DNA of 64,000 nt, from NCBI GenBank assembly GCA_037034305.1, contig JBAGJY010000011.1, forward strand, positions 170,721-234,720, written 5' to 3'. The notes beneath the pieces are model-generated. The model made no database searches. It worked only from the letters and a program-made list of their open reading frames with translations, and was not told the DNA's origin. Within the stretch, counting starts at the first letter, position 1; every line of letters starts with the position of its first letter. Positions 32,079 to 41,114 of the stretch are shown here, piece by piece. The DNA comes from Streptantibioticus_A sp037034305. Lineage in GTDB: Bacteria > Actinomycetota > Actinomycetes > Streptomycetales > Streptomycetaceae. The position numbers and the translations under genes were made by a program.

Positions 32079-33314
32079 GCGTTCGTCGTTCTGGAGCTTG
32101 TCGAAGAGGACCTTGGCCTCGGACTTGTTCCACAGCAGCGCGTCGCCGTCCGCGGTCGGGTAGTTGGGGTTCGCGACGGGGACCACCGTCGTCGTGCCCT
32201 GGCCGCCCGAGACGTCCTTCATGGCCCACGCCATCTGCCCCAGGTCGTACAGGCTCATGCCCTTGTCGACGGTCAGCGTCTCCAGGCCCGCGCCCAGCAC
32301 CGGGTACAGCTTGAACGGGTTCAGCAGCGTCCCCGGTGTGGCCGTCTGCTGGGCCACCGCGTGCAGGAACTGCTGCTGGTGCTGCTCACGGCCGAGGTCC
32401 TGGTTGGCTTCCTGGTGCCGCTCCCGTACGTACGCCAGCGACTGCGGGCCGTTGAAGGTCTGGCAGCCCGCCTTGAAGTCCGCGCCCGAGTCCTTGTCCT
32501 TGAGCGGCTTGTCCAGGCACATGTTCACGCCGCCCAGCGCGTTGACCAGGTTCACGAAGCCGCCGAAGCCGATCTCCGCGTAGTGGTCGATGTGCAGGCC
32601 CGTGTTGTACTCGACGGTCTGCGCCAGCAACTGGCCGCCGCCCCAGGAGAACGCCACGTTCAGCTTGTGCTTCGACGCCGGATACTGCTTGCCCGACGAC
32701 CCGGTGAACGCCGGGATCGTCACGTAGCTGTCCCGCGGCAGGCTGATCAGGGTGTCACCGTTCGATCCCACGTGCAGGATCATCATCGTGTCGCTGTTGC
32801 CGAACTGCCCCTCGTTGTCGCTGCCGACGTGCAGCGCCTGCTGCTGCTCGGCCGACAGGTTGCTGCGGTTGTCCGAACCCGCGATCAGGTAGTTCGTGCC
32901 CTTGTCCTGCGGCGGACGGTTCTGCAGCGCGCTGAGGTCGATCTTCCGGGACAGCTTGCCGTCCGCCCAGAAGTACGTCCCCACCGATGTGACCAGCAAC
33001 ACCACGACCAGCGTCAGCACCCCGTACGTGATCCGCTTGCGCCAGTTCTTCGGGCGGCCCGCCTGTGCCCGGCGCCCCGCACGGTACGTGCCGCCGCCGT
33101 CACCGCCGGCCTGCTGCGGCACCCCGCCGCGCGCCGCCGCCCTGCGCGGCGACAACTCGGGCGGCAACGGCGGCTCGGCGCCCGACCCCTGCGACGCGGG
33201 CGGGGGAGAGTACGACGGCGGCCCGTAGCCACCCTGCCGCCTCTGCACATGCGGCATCACGCGAGCGCCATCCGGCTCGCCGTCCTCGGTCCAACCCTCG
33301 GGCCATCCGTTCAT
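32067..33314 (-). CDS. LCP family (LytR-CpsA-Psr) cell-wall glycopolymer transferase
   Basis: A membrane-anchored phosphotransferase that attaches lipid-linked glycopolymers to peptidoglycan. The 415-residue product has a Pro/Gly-rich cytoplasmic N-terminus (about 1-95), one membrane helix (ITYGVLTLVVVLLVTSVGTYF) and the LCP domain (about 135-380): NYLIAGSDNRS, NSDTMMILHVGSNGDTLISLPRDSYVTIP, NALGGVNMCLDKP, LAYVRERHQ. ATG 33314 was chosen; its ribosome site is weak and ATG 33254 is possible. It is the first of four LCP genes in 8 kb. Confidence 0.92.
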   Translation of the reverse strand: MNGWPEGWTEDGEPDGARVMPHVQRRQGGYGPPSYSPPPASQGSGAEPPLPPELSPRRAAARGGVPQQAGGDGGGTYRAGRRAQAGRPKNWRKRITYGVLTLVVVLLVTSVGTYFWADGKLSRKIDLSALQNRPPQDKGTNYLIAGSDNRSNLSAEQQQALHVGSDNEGQFGNSDTMMILHVGSNGDTLISLPRDSYVTIPAFTGSSGKQYPASKHKLNVAFSWGGGQLLAQTVEYNTGLHIDHYAEIGFGGFVNLVNALGGVNMCLDKPLKDKDSGADFKAGCQTFNGPQSLAYVRERHQEANQDLGREQHQQQFLHAVAQQTATPGTLLNPFKLYPVLGAGLETLTVDKGMSLYDLGQMAWAMKDVSGGQGTTTVVPVANPNYPTADGDALLWNKSEAKVLFDKLQNDERVGG

Positions 33315-33437
33315 GCCTTGCAGTGTGCCTGCTGGACCCACGAGAAACTGTGGCCGGAACCATTCTGTAGCCGGACTGATGGATTGGTCACAGAACTGCC
33401 ATGATCGCGGACGTTACGTGATCATGAAGTCGCCCGG

Positions 33438-33878
33438 CTACGTACCGTGAGTGCCCTCCGTGCGCGCGTTCAGCACGAACCACACCTCCTTGCCGGGCCC
33501 CTCCGGCTCGAACCCCCACGCGTCCGCGGTCTCGCTCAACAGGAACAGTCCCCGCCCCCGCTCCGACAAACAGTCCGGCTCCCGCATCACCGGCGGCGAC
33601 GGCTCGCCGTCCCGCACCGAAACCCGAATGCCCTGCGCTATACGGCGCAGCTCCAGCACGCATTCCGGGCTCGCCGTGTGCTTGTGGACGTTGCTCAGCA
33701 ACTCCGTCACACACATCGCCGCCGCGGGCCGCAACTCCTCCAGCCCCCACTCGCGCAGCCGCGCACCGATGAATTGCCGCACAGCGGCCAGCACGTGCGG
33801 ATCCGCACGCAGCATCAACTGGCATTCCGCGCCGCTTACTTGGGCGCCTGCCGCGATCAGGGGAACTTCCGGCTTCAT
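33438..33878 (-). CDS. RsbW-like ATP-binding protein (anti-sigma kinase type)
   Basis: A 146-residue stand-alone GHKL ATPase with the N box AMCVTELLSNVHKH, the G1 box RVSVRDGEPS and the G2 box ERGRGLFLLSETADAWG. Streptomycetes carry many such proteins; most are presumed to bind sigma or anti-anti-sigma factors, but no STAS or sigma gene is adjacent here, so its partner is unknown. ATG 33878 gives full length. It lies between an LCP gene (same strand) and a divergent thioesterase gene. Confidence 0.88.
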   Translation of the reverse strand: MKPEVPLIAAGAQVSGAECQLMLRADPHVLAAVRQFIGARLREWGLEELRPAAAMCVTELLSNVHKHTASPECVLELRRIAQGIRVSVRDGEPSPPVMREPDCLSERGRGLFLLSETADAWGFEPEGPGKEVWFVLNARTEGTHGT

Positions 33879-34087
33879 GACCTCAACGATTCTCGCCTGG
33901 GACTACGGTGACCAGTCCGACAGACGGTACGGCCAGTCAGTGCGGTTACCCGCTGGCGCGGCGCGGACGAGGGGCGGAGCGGGATGGGTGAACAGTGGTC
34001 CGCCTTCCTCCGGCTGGCCGTCGAGGTGGGGAGCGCCTGACGAACCCGCCACGGTGCCCCCCACCGGGGGCGCCGTATGGTGGCCGC

Positions 34088-34639
34088 ATGGCCAGTCTCG
34101 TCACCAACACCCCGGAGGGTGATCTTCCGGGCAAGCCGACCTCCGCGTCGCGCACCACGCTGTCGCACATCATGACCGCGTCCCACACGAACCTGCTGGG
34201 CACTGTGCACGGCGGCGTGATCATGAAACTCGTCGACGACGCGGCGGGCGCGGTGGCCGGTCGGCACTCCGGTGGCCCGGCGGTCACCGCGTCGATGGAC
34301 GAGATGGCGTTCCTGGAACCTGTTCATGTCGGTGACCTGGTCCATGTTCAGGCCCAGTGCAACTGGACCGGCCGCAGTTCGATGGAGATCGGGGTGCGGG
34401 TCCTGGCGGAGCGGTGGAACGAGTCGACGCCCGCGACGCACGTCGGCAGCGCCTACCTGGTCTTCGCCGCCGTCGACGCGGAGGGCAAGCCGCGCACGGT
34501 ACCGCCGGTGCTGCCGGAGACGGAGAAGGACCGCCGCCGCTTCGAGGAGGCGCAGATCCGCCGTACCCACCGCCTGGCGCGGCGCCGCGCGATCAAGGAA
34601 CTGCGGAGTCGGCGAGCCGCCGAGGGGATCGACGACTGA
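34088..34639 (+). CDS. acyl-CoA thioesterase (hotdog fold)
   Basis: Hydrolyses acyl-CoA to free acid and CoA. The 183-residue protein has the hotdog signature of the acyl-CoA hydrolase family: LSHIMTASHTNLLGTVHGGV (the N and HGG of the active site), IMKLVDDAAGAVAGRHSGG, MDEMAFLEPVHVGDLVHVQA. A basic C-terminal tail with Arg-rich helices follows. ATG 34088 begins the conserved region with a GGTGG upstream; the longer open frame from 33995 has no support. It is followed by copy 3 of the dispersed repeat. Confidence 0.92.
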   Translation: MASLVTNTPEGDLPGKPTSASRTTLSHIMTASHTNLLGTVHGGVIMKLVDDAAGAVAGRHSGGPAVTASMDEMAFLEPVHVGDLVHVQAQCNWTGRSSMEIGVRVLAERWNESTPATHVGSAYLVFAAVDAEGKPRTVPPVLPETEKDRRRFEEAQIRRTHRLARRRAIKELRSRRAAEGIDD

Positions 34640-34670
34640 GCGCTCCGCCGGGTGGAGCGGCGATCGCCCG

Positions 34671-34730
34671 CGGCACCACTGTGGCTGGTCGCGCGGTTCC
34701 CCGTGCCTCTTCGGGGCGCCGCCGAACCGC
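34671..34730 (+). repeat. dispersed intergenic repeat, copy 3
   Basis: Contains TGTGGCTGGTCGCGCGGTTC, then CCCGTGCCTCTTCGGGGCGC and CGCCGAACCGCGG. It is almost the reverse complement of 1364-1421 over about 55 bases and shares its core with 12437-12484. Confidence 0.7.
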
Positions 34731-34785
34731 GGCGGACTTCGCCAGGCCTGCCTGGCGAGCTTCCGCCAGGGCCCCCGGCCGCGCC

Positions 34786-35742
34786 TCAGCCGTCACCGTG
34801 CCGGTCGCCGAGGTCGGCTGGGATCGGCCGGTCCCGGCGGATCGCGCGGAAGAGGGCGGAGGCCTTGGCGTCGTCCCACTTCACCGTCGAACCGACGCCG
34901 GGCACCCGGTAGTTGACATCCGCGGCCGGGACGGGGGCGAACTCGGTGGTGGCCGGGTGGAGGCCGCGGACCGCGTCGGCGGGGGTGAGCGGGGTGTCGG
35001 TGCGGACCGAGCGGTGCACGGTGTCGAGGGCGCGGTTCAGGGCGGGGGTGCCGCTGGACCTCACGCGGTCCAGTACCGCGGCGGCGAACTCGCGTTGCCG
35101 CCGCATGCGGCCGATGTCCGCGCTGGGGTCGGCGTAGCGCACGTACCGAAGCGCCCGGTCGCCGTCCAGCAGGGTCGTGCCCGCGGGCAGGTCGAGGCCA
35201 GCGGCGGGATCGTGCAGCGGGTGCCGGACGTGGACGGGGACGCCGCCGAGCGCGTTCACGGTGCTGACCAGGGCGGCGTGGTCGAACTGTGCGTAGTGAT
35301 CGATGTGGAGGCGGGTCATCCGCTCGACCGTGCGGATGGTCAGCGGTAGTCCGCCGAGCGCGTACGCCGCGTTGATCCGCCCTGGCCGGATCGTTTCGCT
35401 GAACCGGTCCTTGCGCGGCGGTAGTTCGGAGAACGGTACGTAGGAGTCGCGGGGGATGCTGACCACCGAGATCCGGGAGCGGTCCTGCGACAGGTGCACC
35501 AGCATGATCGTTTCCGCGCACCGGCACCCCCGGTCCGTGCCGACGAGGAGGGTGTTCACCCCGGGGCCGGGCTTCGCCGGGTGGCTGCCGAAGCCGCCGA
35601 AGGCGTGGACGCCGTAACCGAGGCCGCTGGTGGCCAGCACCGCCAGCGAGACCGCCGAGGCGATGCGCAGCAGTCGGCGGTCGCGGCGCCAGGGACGGTA
35701 CGGGTTCGGGCGCGGCGGGCGCCAGGGGACTGATGCGGGCAT
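34786..35742 (-). CDS. LCP family protein, short variant
   Basis: A 318-residue LCP protein with a short basic N-terminus, one membrane helix (IASAVSLAVLATSGLGYGV) and the LCP domain: NTLLVGTD, AETIMLVHLSQD, VVSIPRDSYVPF, NALGGVPVHVRHPLHD, LRYVRYADPSADIGRMRRQ. The segment after GTD reads RGCRCAETIM, shorter than the usual GTDxR...RSDTIM, and the Ser-Asp is Ala-Glu. The catalytic pocket is therefore a variant. ATG 35742 has GGGAGGT eight bases upstream. It is divergent from a glycosyltransferase. Confidence 0.9.
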   Translation of the reverse strand: MPASVPWRPPRPNPYRPWRRDRRLLRIASAVSLAVLATSGLGYGVHAFGGFGSHPAKPGPGVNTLLVGTDRGCRCAETIMLVHLSQDRSRISVVSIPRDSYVPFSELPPRKDRFSETIRPGRINAAYALGGLPLTIRTVERMTRLHIDHYAQFDHAALVSTVNALGGVPVHVRHPLHDPAAGLDLPAGTTLLDGDRALRYVRYADPSADIGRMRRQREFAAAVLDRVRSSGTPALNRALDTVHRSVRTDTPLTPADAVRGLHPATTEFAPVPAADVNYRVPGVGSTVKWDDAKASALFRAIRRDRPIPADLGDRHGDG

Positions 35743-35890
35743 GGGCGGCGGGACCTCCCCGGTACGGCCTGCGGAACCGTTCACGCTAGGCGCGCGGCGG
35801 CCGTGGCCGGGGCGCCCACGCCGCCGTACCACCGGGGGCCACCCGGGCGGCGCGCGCCGCGGTCCGCCGTTAGCGGTAACGTGTCGGCCG

Positions 35891-36895
35891 ATGAACGCCG
35901 TGAACACCTCTGCCCCCGCCGTCTCCGTGATCATGCCGGTGCTCAACGAGGAGCGCCATCTGCGCGAGTCCGTGCGGCACATCCTGGCCCAGGAGTACGC
36001 GGGCGAGCTGGAGGTGGTGATCGCCCTCGGACCGTCCACCGACCGTACCGACGAGATAGCGGCGGAACTGGTCGCGGAGGATCCGCGGGTCCACACGGTG
36101 CCGAACCCCACCGGCCGTACGCCCGCCGCGCTGAACGCGGCGATCAAGGCGTCGCGGCATCCCATCGTGGTCCGGGTCGACGGGCACGGGATGCTCTCGG
36201 CGAACTACATCGCCACCGCCGTGCGGCTGCTGGAGGAGACCGGGGCCGACAACGTCGGCGGGATCATGCACGCCGAAGGGGAGAACGCCTGGGAGCGGGC
36301 GGTCGCCGCGGCGATGACCTCCAGGATCGGCGTCGGGAACGCCGCCTTCCACACAGGCGGGCAGGCGGGTCCGGCCGAGACCGTCTATCTGGGTGTCTTC
36401 CGGCGCGAGGTGCTGGAGCGGCAGGGCGGCTACAACGAGGAGTTCATCCGCGCGCAGGACTGGGAGCTGAACTTCCGGATCCGCGAGGCGGGCGGGCTGA
36501 TCTGGTTCTCGCCGGAGCTGAAGGTCTCCTACCGGCCGCGGCCGAACGTGCGGGAGCTGGCGAAGCAGTACCGCAACTACGGACGGTGGCGGCATGTGGT
36601 CGCCCGGTACCACTCCGGGTCGATCAACCTGCGGTATCTCGCGCCGCCCGCGGCGGTGCTGGGGATCGCGGCGGGGGCGGTCGTCGGGGCGCTGGTGCAT
36701 CCGGTGGGGTGGGTGGTGCCCGGGGCGTACGTGGCGGGGGTCGTGCTGGGGGCGGTTCCTGCGGGGAAGGGGCTCGACGCGGGGGCTCGGGTTCGGATTC
36801 CGGTCGCGTTGGCGACCATGCACATGTCGTGGGGGTGGGGGTTCCTGACCAGCCCCAAGTCGCTTGCGCGGCGGGTTGTCGCCAGTCGCCGCTAG
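35891..36895 (+). CDS. family 2 glycosyltransferase, membrane-associated
   Basis: A 334-residue GT-A enzyme. The nucleotide-sugar domain (about 8-230) shows VSVIMPVLNEERHLRESV, VVRVDGHGML as the DxD-like site, and EFIRAQDWELNFRIREAG as the acceptor region. Two hydrophobic segments (about 245-290) then anchor it in the membrane, and the end is basic. ATG 35891 starts just before the conserved strand. Surrounded by LCP ligases, it probably builds part of a wall or extracellular glycan. It is similar to succinoglycan-type transferases but the sugar is unknown. Confidence 0.9.
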   Translation: MNAVNTSAPAVSVIMPVLNEERHLRESVRHILAQEYAGELEVVIALGPSTDRTDEIAAELVAEDPRVHTVPNPTGRTPAALNAAIKASRHPIVVRVDGHGMLSANYIATAVRLLEETGADNVGGIMHAEGENAWERAVAAAMTSRIGVGNAAFHTGGQAGPAETVYLGVFRREVLERQGGYNEEFIRAQDWELNFRIREAGGLIWFSPELKVSYRPRPNVRELAKQYRNYGRWRHVVARYHSGSINLRYLAPPAAVLGIAAGAVVGALVHPVGWVVPGAYVAGVVLGAVPAGKGLDAGARVRIPVALATMHMSWGWGFLTSPKSLARRVVASRR

Positions 36896-36966
36896 GCGGT
36901 CGCGGGGCCTGCGGCGCTGTTTCCCCTACCCGCCCCTTCCCGGAACTGGGGGCTGTGCCCCCAGGC

Positions 36967-37017
36967 CCCCGTTGTGCCCACCCGTTCCGCCCTGCGGAAC
37001 GACTGCCCACAACGGGG
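36967..37017. terminator. bidirectional two-stem terminator
   Basis: The outer stem CCCCGTTGTG (36967-36976)/CACAACGGGG (37008-37017) encloses an inner stem CGTTCCGC (36983-36990)/GCGGAACG (36994-37001). It lies between the glycosyltransferase gene and the convergent LCP gene. Confidence 0.8.
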
Positions 37018-37048
37018 CGGAACGGCTGCGCGCAACGGGACCGCGGTG

Positions 37049-38710
37049 TCACTTGGCGCAGATGTTTTCGTCTGCCTGGACGTGTTGGAGGCCTGTGGGG
37101 GCCGTGGTGGGGGCGGGTGGTGCGCTCAGCGGCTTGCCGGGGGTGGTGAAGTCCTTGCCCAGGGTGAGGGTCATGGGGGCGCGGGGGGCGGCGTTCGTCG
37201 TGCCCTGTTTGAGGGCCGAGGCGGGCAGGCCCATCATCGCGGCCAGGCGGCGGGCCTGGTCGGCCTGGTTCGGGGCGTAGACCAGCGTCGTCTTGTCGAT
37301 GGTGCCCGGGGCGTTGCCGCCGTTGCTGGATCGGGTGACGCCCTCGGTGTTCTGCAACCAGTCGAGGGTCGCGGAGGCGGCGCCGAACGTACCGCTGCCG
37401 TTGAGGACGTTGACGCGTACGTCGATCGGCGCTGCCTTCGGGCCGTCCAGCGGGCTGGGCGTGTGCGACGCGGACGTCTTCGGTTTGGCCGACGTCAGCG
37501 AGTTGTCCGCCTGGACCATCGCGAACAGCTGCTTCGCGGAAGGGTTGTTGAGCACCACGCTGGTGTGCACCTTCTCCGCGGGGTTGTCTACCACCGGCAC
37601 CGTCGCGAAGGTGATGTTCTTCGGCGGCACCGAACTCAGGTCCTGCGCCAGATCGCTGAGCTTCTTCACCGAACCGATCCCGGTGTCGACGGTGAGCGCC
37701 TTGGTCGCCACGTCCGCCAGCGACCACAGCTTCCGCGGATCGGTGAGGGTGCCGCTGGACTTCATCTTGCGGATCAGCGAACTCAGGAACTGCTGCTGGA
37801 GCTTGATGCGATCGAGGTCACCGCCGAAGCCCACCGAGTGCCGGGTGCGGACGAACGCCAGCGCCTGCTCGCCCTCCACGACGTGGTGGCCCTTGCTCAG
37901 CTTGAGACCGGAACCGCCCTTGTCGTCGATGTCCTTGGCCAGGCAGACGTCGACGCCACCGACCGCCGTCGAAAGGTCCTTGACGGCGTTGAAGTTGGCC
38001 ATCATGAAGTGGTCGATCCTCAGCCCGGTGAGGGCTTCGGCGGTGCGCATGGTGCAGCCGGGGTCGCGGCCTTCCTGGCCGAGGCTGGTGTTGAAGCGCA
38101 CGTTGTGCTCGCCGGGGATGACCTTGGTCGAGCCGTCCTTCTGCCGGGTCGGGCAGTCCGGGATGTCGGTGATCAGGTCGCGCGGGATGCTCAACGCGGT
38201 CGCGTTGCTGCGGTCCTTGGAGACGTGGAAGAGGATCGTGGTGTCAGCGTGGCCGACGCTGCCCGCGTCGCCGTACTGGCGGCCGAGGCCCACCCGGCTG
38301 TCGGTGCCGATCACCAGGATGTTCATCGGGCCGTCGGTGGTGGCGCTCCCGCTGCCCGCGTCGCCCACGTCGACGGTGCTGATGTTGTTGTTGAAGTGCT
38401 GGTAGACGAGGTAGCCGCCGATGCTGACCGCGACGAGGGCGAAGCCGACGCCGCCAGCGGTCCACACCAGGGCCCTGCGCTTCCCGGACGGCCTGGGCTT
38501 CGCCTTGCGGCGGCCGTTCGCCCGGCGGGACGCCCGGGTGGCGCTCCTGGCGGCCGGGGCGGACCCCTGAACAGGTGCCGGTTCGGGGCTGGTTGGCGGG
38601 CTGGCGTCCGGCTGCTCGGGGGCGTTCAGCCGTAGTTGGTACGTTCCGGTCTGCGGATCGAGCACCCACTGGTCGGCGGGGTCGGTCTCCCCACGGCGTT
38701 GCGCGTCCAC
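37049..38710 (-). CDS. LCP family protein with C-terminal LytR domain
   Basis: A 553-residue LCP transferase. A cytoplasmic N-terminus (about 1-85, starting with the DPADQWVLDP motif common in streptomycete LCPs) and a membrane helix (ALVWTAGGVGFALVAVSIGG) precede the LCP domain (about 125-370: NILVIGTDSRVG, HADTTILFHVSKD, ALSIPRDLITDIP, LAFVRTRHSVGFGGDLDR). A LytR_C domain (about 410-505: IDVRVNVLNGSGTFGAASA) follows. GTG 38710 was preferred to the TTG at 38758 because GGAGGG lies about ten bases upstream and the VDAQRRG start is typical. It probably ligates a wall polymer to peptidoglycan. Confidence 0.92.
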   Translation of the reverse strand: MDAQRRGETDPADQWVLDPQTGTYQLRLNAPEQPDASPPTSPEPAPVQGSAPAARSATRASRRANGRRKAKPRPSGKRRALVWTAGGVGFALVAVSIGGYLVYQHFNNNISTVDVGDAGSGSATTDGPMNILVIGTDSRVGLGRQYGDAGSVGHADTTILFHVSKDRSNATALSIPRDLITDIPDCPTRQKDGSTKVIPGEHNVRFNTSLGQEGRDPGCTMRTAEALTGLRIDHFMMANFNAVKDLSTAVGGVDVCLAKDIDDKGGSGLKLSKGHHVVEGEQALAFVRTRHSVGFGGDLDRIKLQQQFLSSLIRKMKSSGTLTDPRKLWSLADVATKALTVDTGIGSVKKLSDLAQDLSSVPPKNITFATVPVVDNPAEKVHTSVVLNNPSAKQLFAMVQADNSLTSAKPKTSASHTPSPLDGPKAAPIDVRVNVLNGSGTFGAASATLDWLQNTEGVTRSSNGGNAPGTIDKTTLVYAPNQADQARRLAAMMGLPASALKQGTTNAAPRAPMTLTLGKDFTTPGKPLSAPPAPTTAPTGLQHVQADENICAK

Positions 38711-38824
38711 GGTCGCCGAGCCCTCCGTCGCTGCGAGACGTTCACACTTAGCGGCCAAGTTCAGCGTCTTACCCGCACTCGTGACAAATCGGCGATCGGA
38801 TTGTTGCCTTATCGGGGTTTTTGG

Positions 38825-40090
38825 TTAATGGTGCCGTTGGCCGCAGACGTCATGGGCGGCGGTGGTACCGAGGTATGTGGGCATCGCGTTGGGCGAGGGT
38901 CGCGGCGCCGTCGCCGATCCGCCCGCCTTGCCGTCGTCCGGACCGGGCGGTGCCTGATCGCCGCGGGCCCGGTCCTGCGAGGGCTGGTCCGCGGAGGTGG
39001 TCGGGTCGGGCGGCCGTACCGCCACCGGCTGGTCCGCGCGCAGCGCCGCGAACAACCGGTCGGCCTGCGGATGCACCAACTGGTCCCGGTTGTAGTCGTC
39101 GGCGTACGGCTCGCGCGGCACGGTGAGGAAGCGGATCTGGTCGGTCGGAGTCTTCTGCAGGCCGCGGATCACGTCGTACAGCTTGGTCAGCGAGTTCAGC
39201 CCGGGATCGGCGGTGACGGACGAGGTCGCGGCGTCCAGCACCGGATACAGCTTGGCGGGGTTGTACAGCACGCCGTCGCTTTGCATCTTGCGCACCAGCG
39301 AGGCCAGGAAGCCCTGTTGGCGGTCCATCCGCTCGGTGTCGCTGCCGTCGCCGAAGCCGTGCCGGGCGCGTACGTAGCCCAACGCCTGTTCGCCGCGCAG
39401 CAGTTGGCGGCCCGCGGCGAGGTCCAGTTTCGCGTCCCGGTCGTGCACCCGGTACGGCACGCAGACCTCGACGCCGTTGACGGCGTCCACCATCCGCTTG
39501 AAGCCGGTGAAGTCCAGCTGTACGTGGTGGTCCATGCGGATGCCGGTCAGCTGCTCCACGGTACGGATCGTGCAGGCCGCGCCGCCCCAGGCGAAGGACC
39601 AGTTGAACTCGGCGAACTGCGCCGTCGTCTGGTGGCCGTCCGGCTTGCGGCAGCTCGGTACGTTCACCATCAGGTCGCGCGGGATGCTGACCGCGGTCGC
39701 GCTGCCGCCCCCGGCCGCCAGGTGCAGCAGGATCACGGTGTCGGAGCGGGCGGTGCCACTGTCCGCGCCGTACGCGCCGTTGTCGCCGCCGCGGCTGTCG
39801 GTGCCGATGATCAGCACGTTGTCGGTGCCGCCCGCGCCGGGCGGCGGGCGTTCGGCCATGTGGCGGCGCAGCTCTGCCTCCGCACCGGTGTCGGTGTGGA
39901 TGTTGTCCTCAAGGTGCTCGTAGAGCAGCCAGATCACCCCGGCGCCGACCACCAGCAGCAGCGCCGAGGCCAGCGCGACACAGCGCAGCCAGCGCTGGCG
40001 GCGAAGGAGCCACTTGCCGGGATGGCCCGGGCGGCGCGCCCGTGCGTACCGGCGCACACCACGGGCGGGTGGCCCTTCCCTGTCGGACAC
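38825..40090 (-). CDS. LCP family protein
   Basis: A 421-residue LCP transferase: basic N-terminus, membrane helix (CVALASALLLVVGAGVIWLL), LCP domain (about 85-350) with NVLIIGTDSRGG, RSDTVILLHLAAG, AVSIPRDLMVNVPS, NGVEVCVPYRV, LGYVRARHGFGDGSDTERM, and a low-complexity Pro/Asp-rich tail. The full set of Arg and Asp residues for pyrophosphate binding is present, unlike the short paralogue at 34786. GTG 40090 is preferred; TTG 40102 is possible. It has the same orientation as the next LCP gene, with a 114-base gap. Confidence 0.9.
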   Translation of the reverse strand: MSDREGPPARGVRRYARARRPGHPGKWLLRRQRWLRCVALASALLLVVGAGVIWLLYEHLEDNIHTDTGAEAELRRHMAERPPPGAGGTDNVLIIGTDSRGGDNGAYGADSGTARSDTVILLHLAAGGGSATAVSIPRDLMVNVPSCRKPDGHQTTAQFAEFNWSFAWGGAACTIRTVEQLTGIRMDHHVQLDFTGFKRMVDAVNGVEVCVPYRVHDRDAKLDLAAGRQLLRGEQALGYVRARHGFGDGSDTERMDRQQGFLASLVRKMQSDGVLYNPAKLYPVLDAATSSVTADPGLNSLTKLYDVIRGLQKTPTDQIRFLTVPREPYADDYNRDQLVHPQADRLFAALRADQPVAVRPPDPTTSADQPSQDRARGDQAPPGPDDGKAGGSATAPRPSPNAMPTYLGTTAAHDVCGQRHH

Positions 40091-40148
40091 GGCGGCCCCC
40101 AACGCTAGGCGGTGCGGATCCGTCGATCGTCTCCCGGATCGGGCGGTG

Positions 40149-40168
40149 CGGCCCGCGGGTGCGGGCCG
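40149..40168. terminator. hairpin between the TIGR03089 gene and the LCP gene
   Basis: CGGCCCGC (40149-40156) pairs with GCGGGCCG (40161-40168) around a GGGT loop, just after the stop of the TIGR03089 gene on the minus strand. Confidence 0.6.
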
Positions 40169-40190
40169 AACGGGTGACGCCGCGGCCGGG

Positions 40191-40946
40191 TCAGGGCGCC
40201 GGGTGGGTGACCCGCTCGGCCTCTCGGCGGCGCCGCAGGGCGTCCGCGTCGAGCCGGTCCAGATGGCGGCAGAGCACCACCGAGCCGCCCGCCGCCAACG
40301 GCGCCAGCAGACCGGCTGACAGGCCCGCCCAGTCGTCGTAGCCAGCCGCCGACAGCAGCCGGGCGCCCGGGGTCAGCCCCAGCTCCTGCGCGCTGCGCCG
40401 GGCCCGCCGCACGACCTGCGCGCCGGTCAGCTGCTCGCCGCCGGGCAGCACCAGGGCGGGCGCGTCGGGGTCGACGGGCGAGTACGGGGCGAAGCGGTCG
40501 CCCTGGCTGGGTACTTCGACGGCGTAGTCGGCGAAGCCCTGCGGCGGCTGCGGGAAGCGCGCGCCCAGCGGCCGTAGCGACAGGGCGACGCGCTCGCCGC
40601 GGCAGGCCCGGGCGGCCTCCAGGGTGTCCGGGCCGCTCACCACCAGGTCGGCGGCGGCCGGATCGCCACCGGGTTCCGCGACCACGCCGGTGGAGAAGCA
40701 GGCCAGCAGCCAGGCGGCGGTCTGCCAGTGCGCGGGCAGCAGCAGCGCGACCCGGTCGCCCGGCTCGGCGGCCAGGTCGTCCTGGAGCAGGTTGGCGGTC
40801 TTGTTCACCCAGTTCGCGAAGGTGGCGACGGACAGCTCCACGCGCTCACCGGTGGCGTCGTCGTAGAAGGTCAGCAGCGGACGGGCGGGGTCCGCGGCGA
40901 GCGCGGAGCGCAGGAGGTCGGCGGGGGTGTGGGCGGTGTCGTTCAC
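40191..40946 (-). CDS. TIGR03089 family protein (AMP-binding-enzyme-like)
   Basis: A 251-residue actinobacterial protein that resembles the N-terminal half of acyl-CoA synthetases (PLLTFYDDATGERVELSVATFANW; LLLPAHWQTAAWLLACFSTG) but lacks the ATP-binding P-loop motif and the C-terminal lid of active adenylating enzymes. It is therefore probably not a synthetase. GTG 40946 was chosen from the conserved VNDTAHTPADLL start. Upstream is the promoter region shared with the divergent amidase. Its function in actinobacteria is not known to me. Confidence 0.85.
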   Translation of the reverse strand: MNDTAHTPADLLRSALAADPARPLLTFYDDATGERVELSVATFANWVNKTANLLQDDLAAEPGDRVALLLPAHWQTAAWLLACFSTGVVAEPGGDPAAADLVVSGPDTLEAARACRGERVALSLRPLGARFPQPPQGFADYAVEVPSQGDRFAPYSPVDPDAPALVLPGGEQLTGAQVVRRARRSAQELGLTPGARLLSAAGYDDWAGLSAGLLAPLAAGGSVVLCRHLDRLDADALRRRREAERVTHPAP

Positions 40947-41114
40947 GCGGTCAGCGTACGCGGGCCCAACCAGGGCACCAGCCGGGGCCGCGTGCGGCTG
41001 CCGCTGGTCAGGGGCGGGTGTTCGGCTGGCGGGGGGACAGCCTGACGGGGAATCGGCTGACGGTGTGACAGTTAACGAGTCGCCATATTTGCCCGTTATG
41101 TCACTATTTAGGTC

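Noticed and set aside
32025..33404. 459-codon plus-strand frame
   Set aside because: Antisense to the first LCP gene, without a ribosome site or domain.
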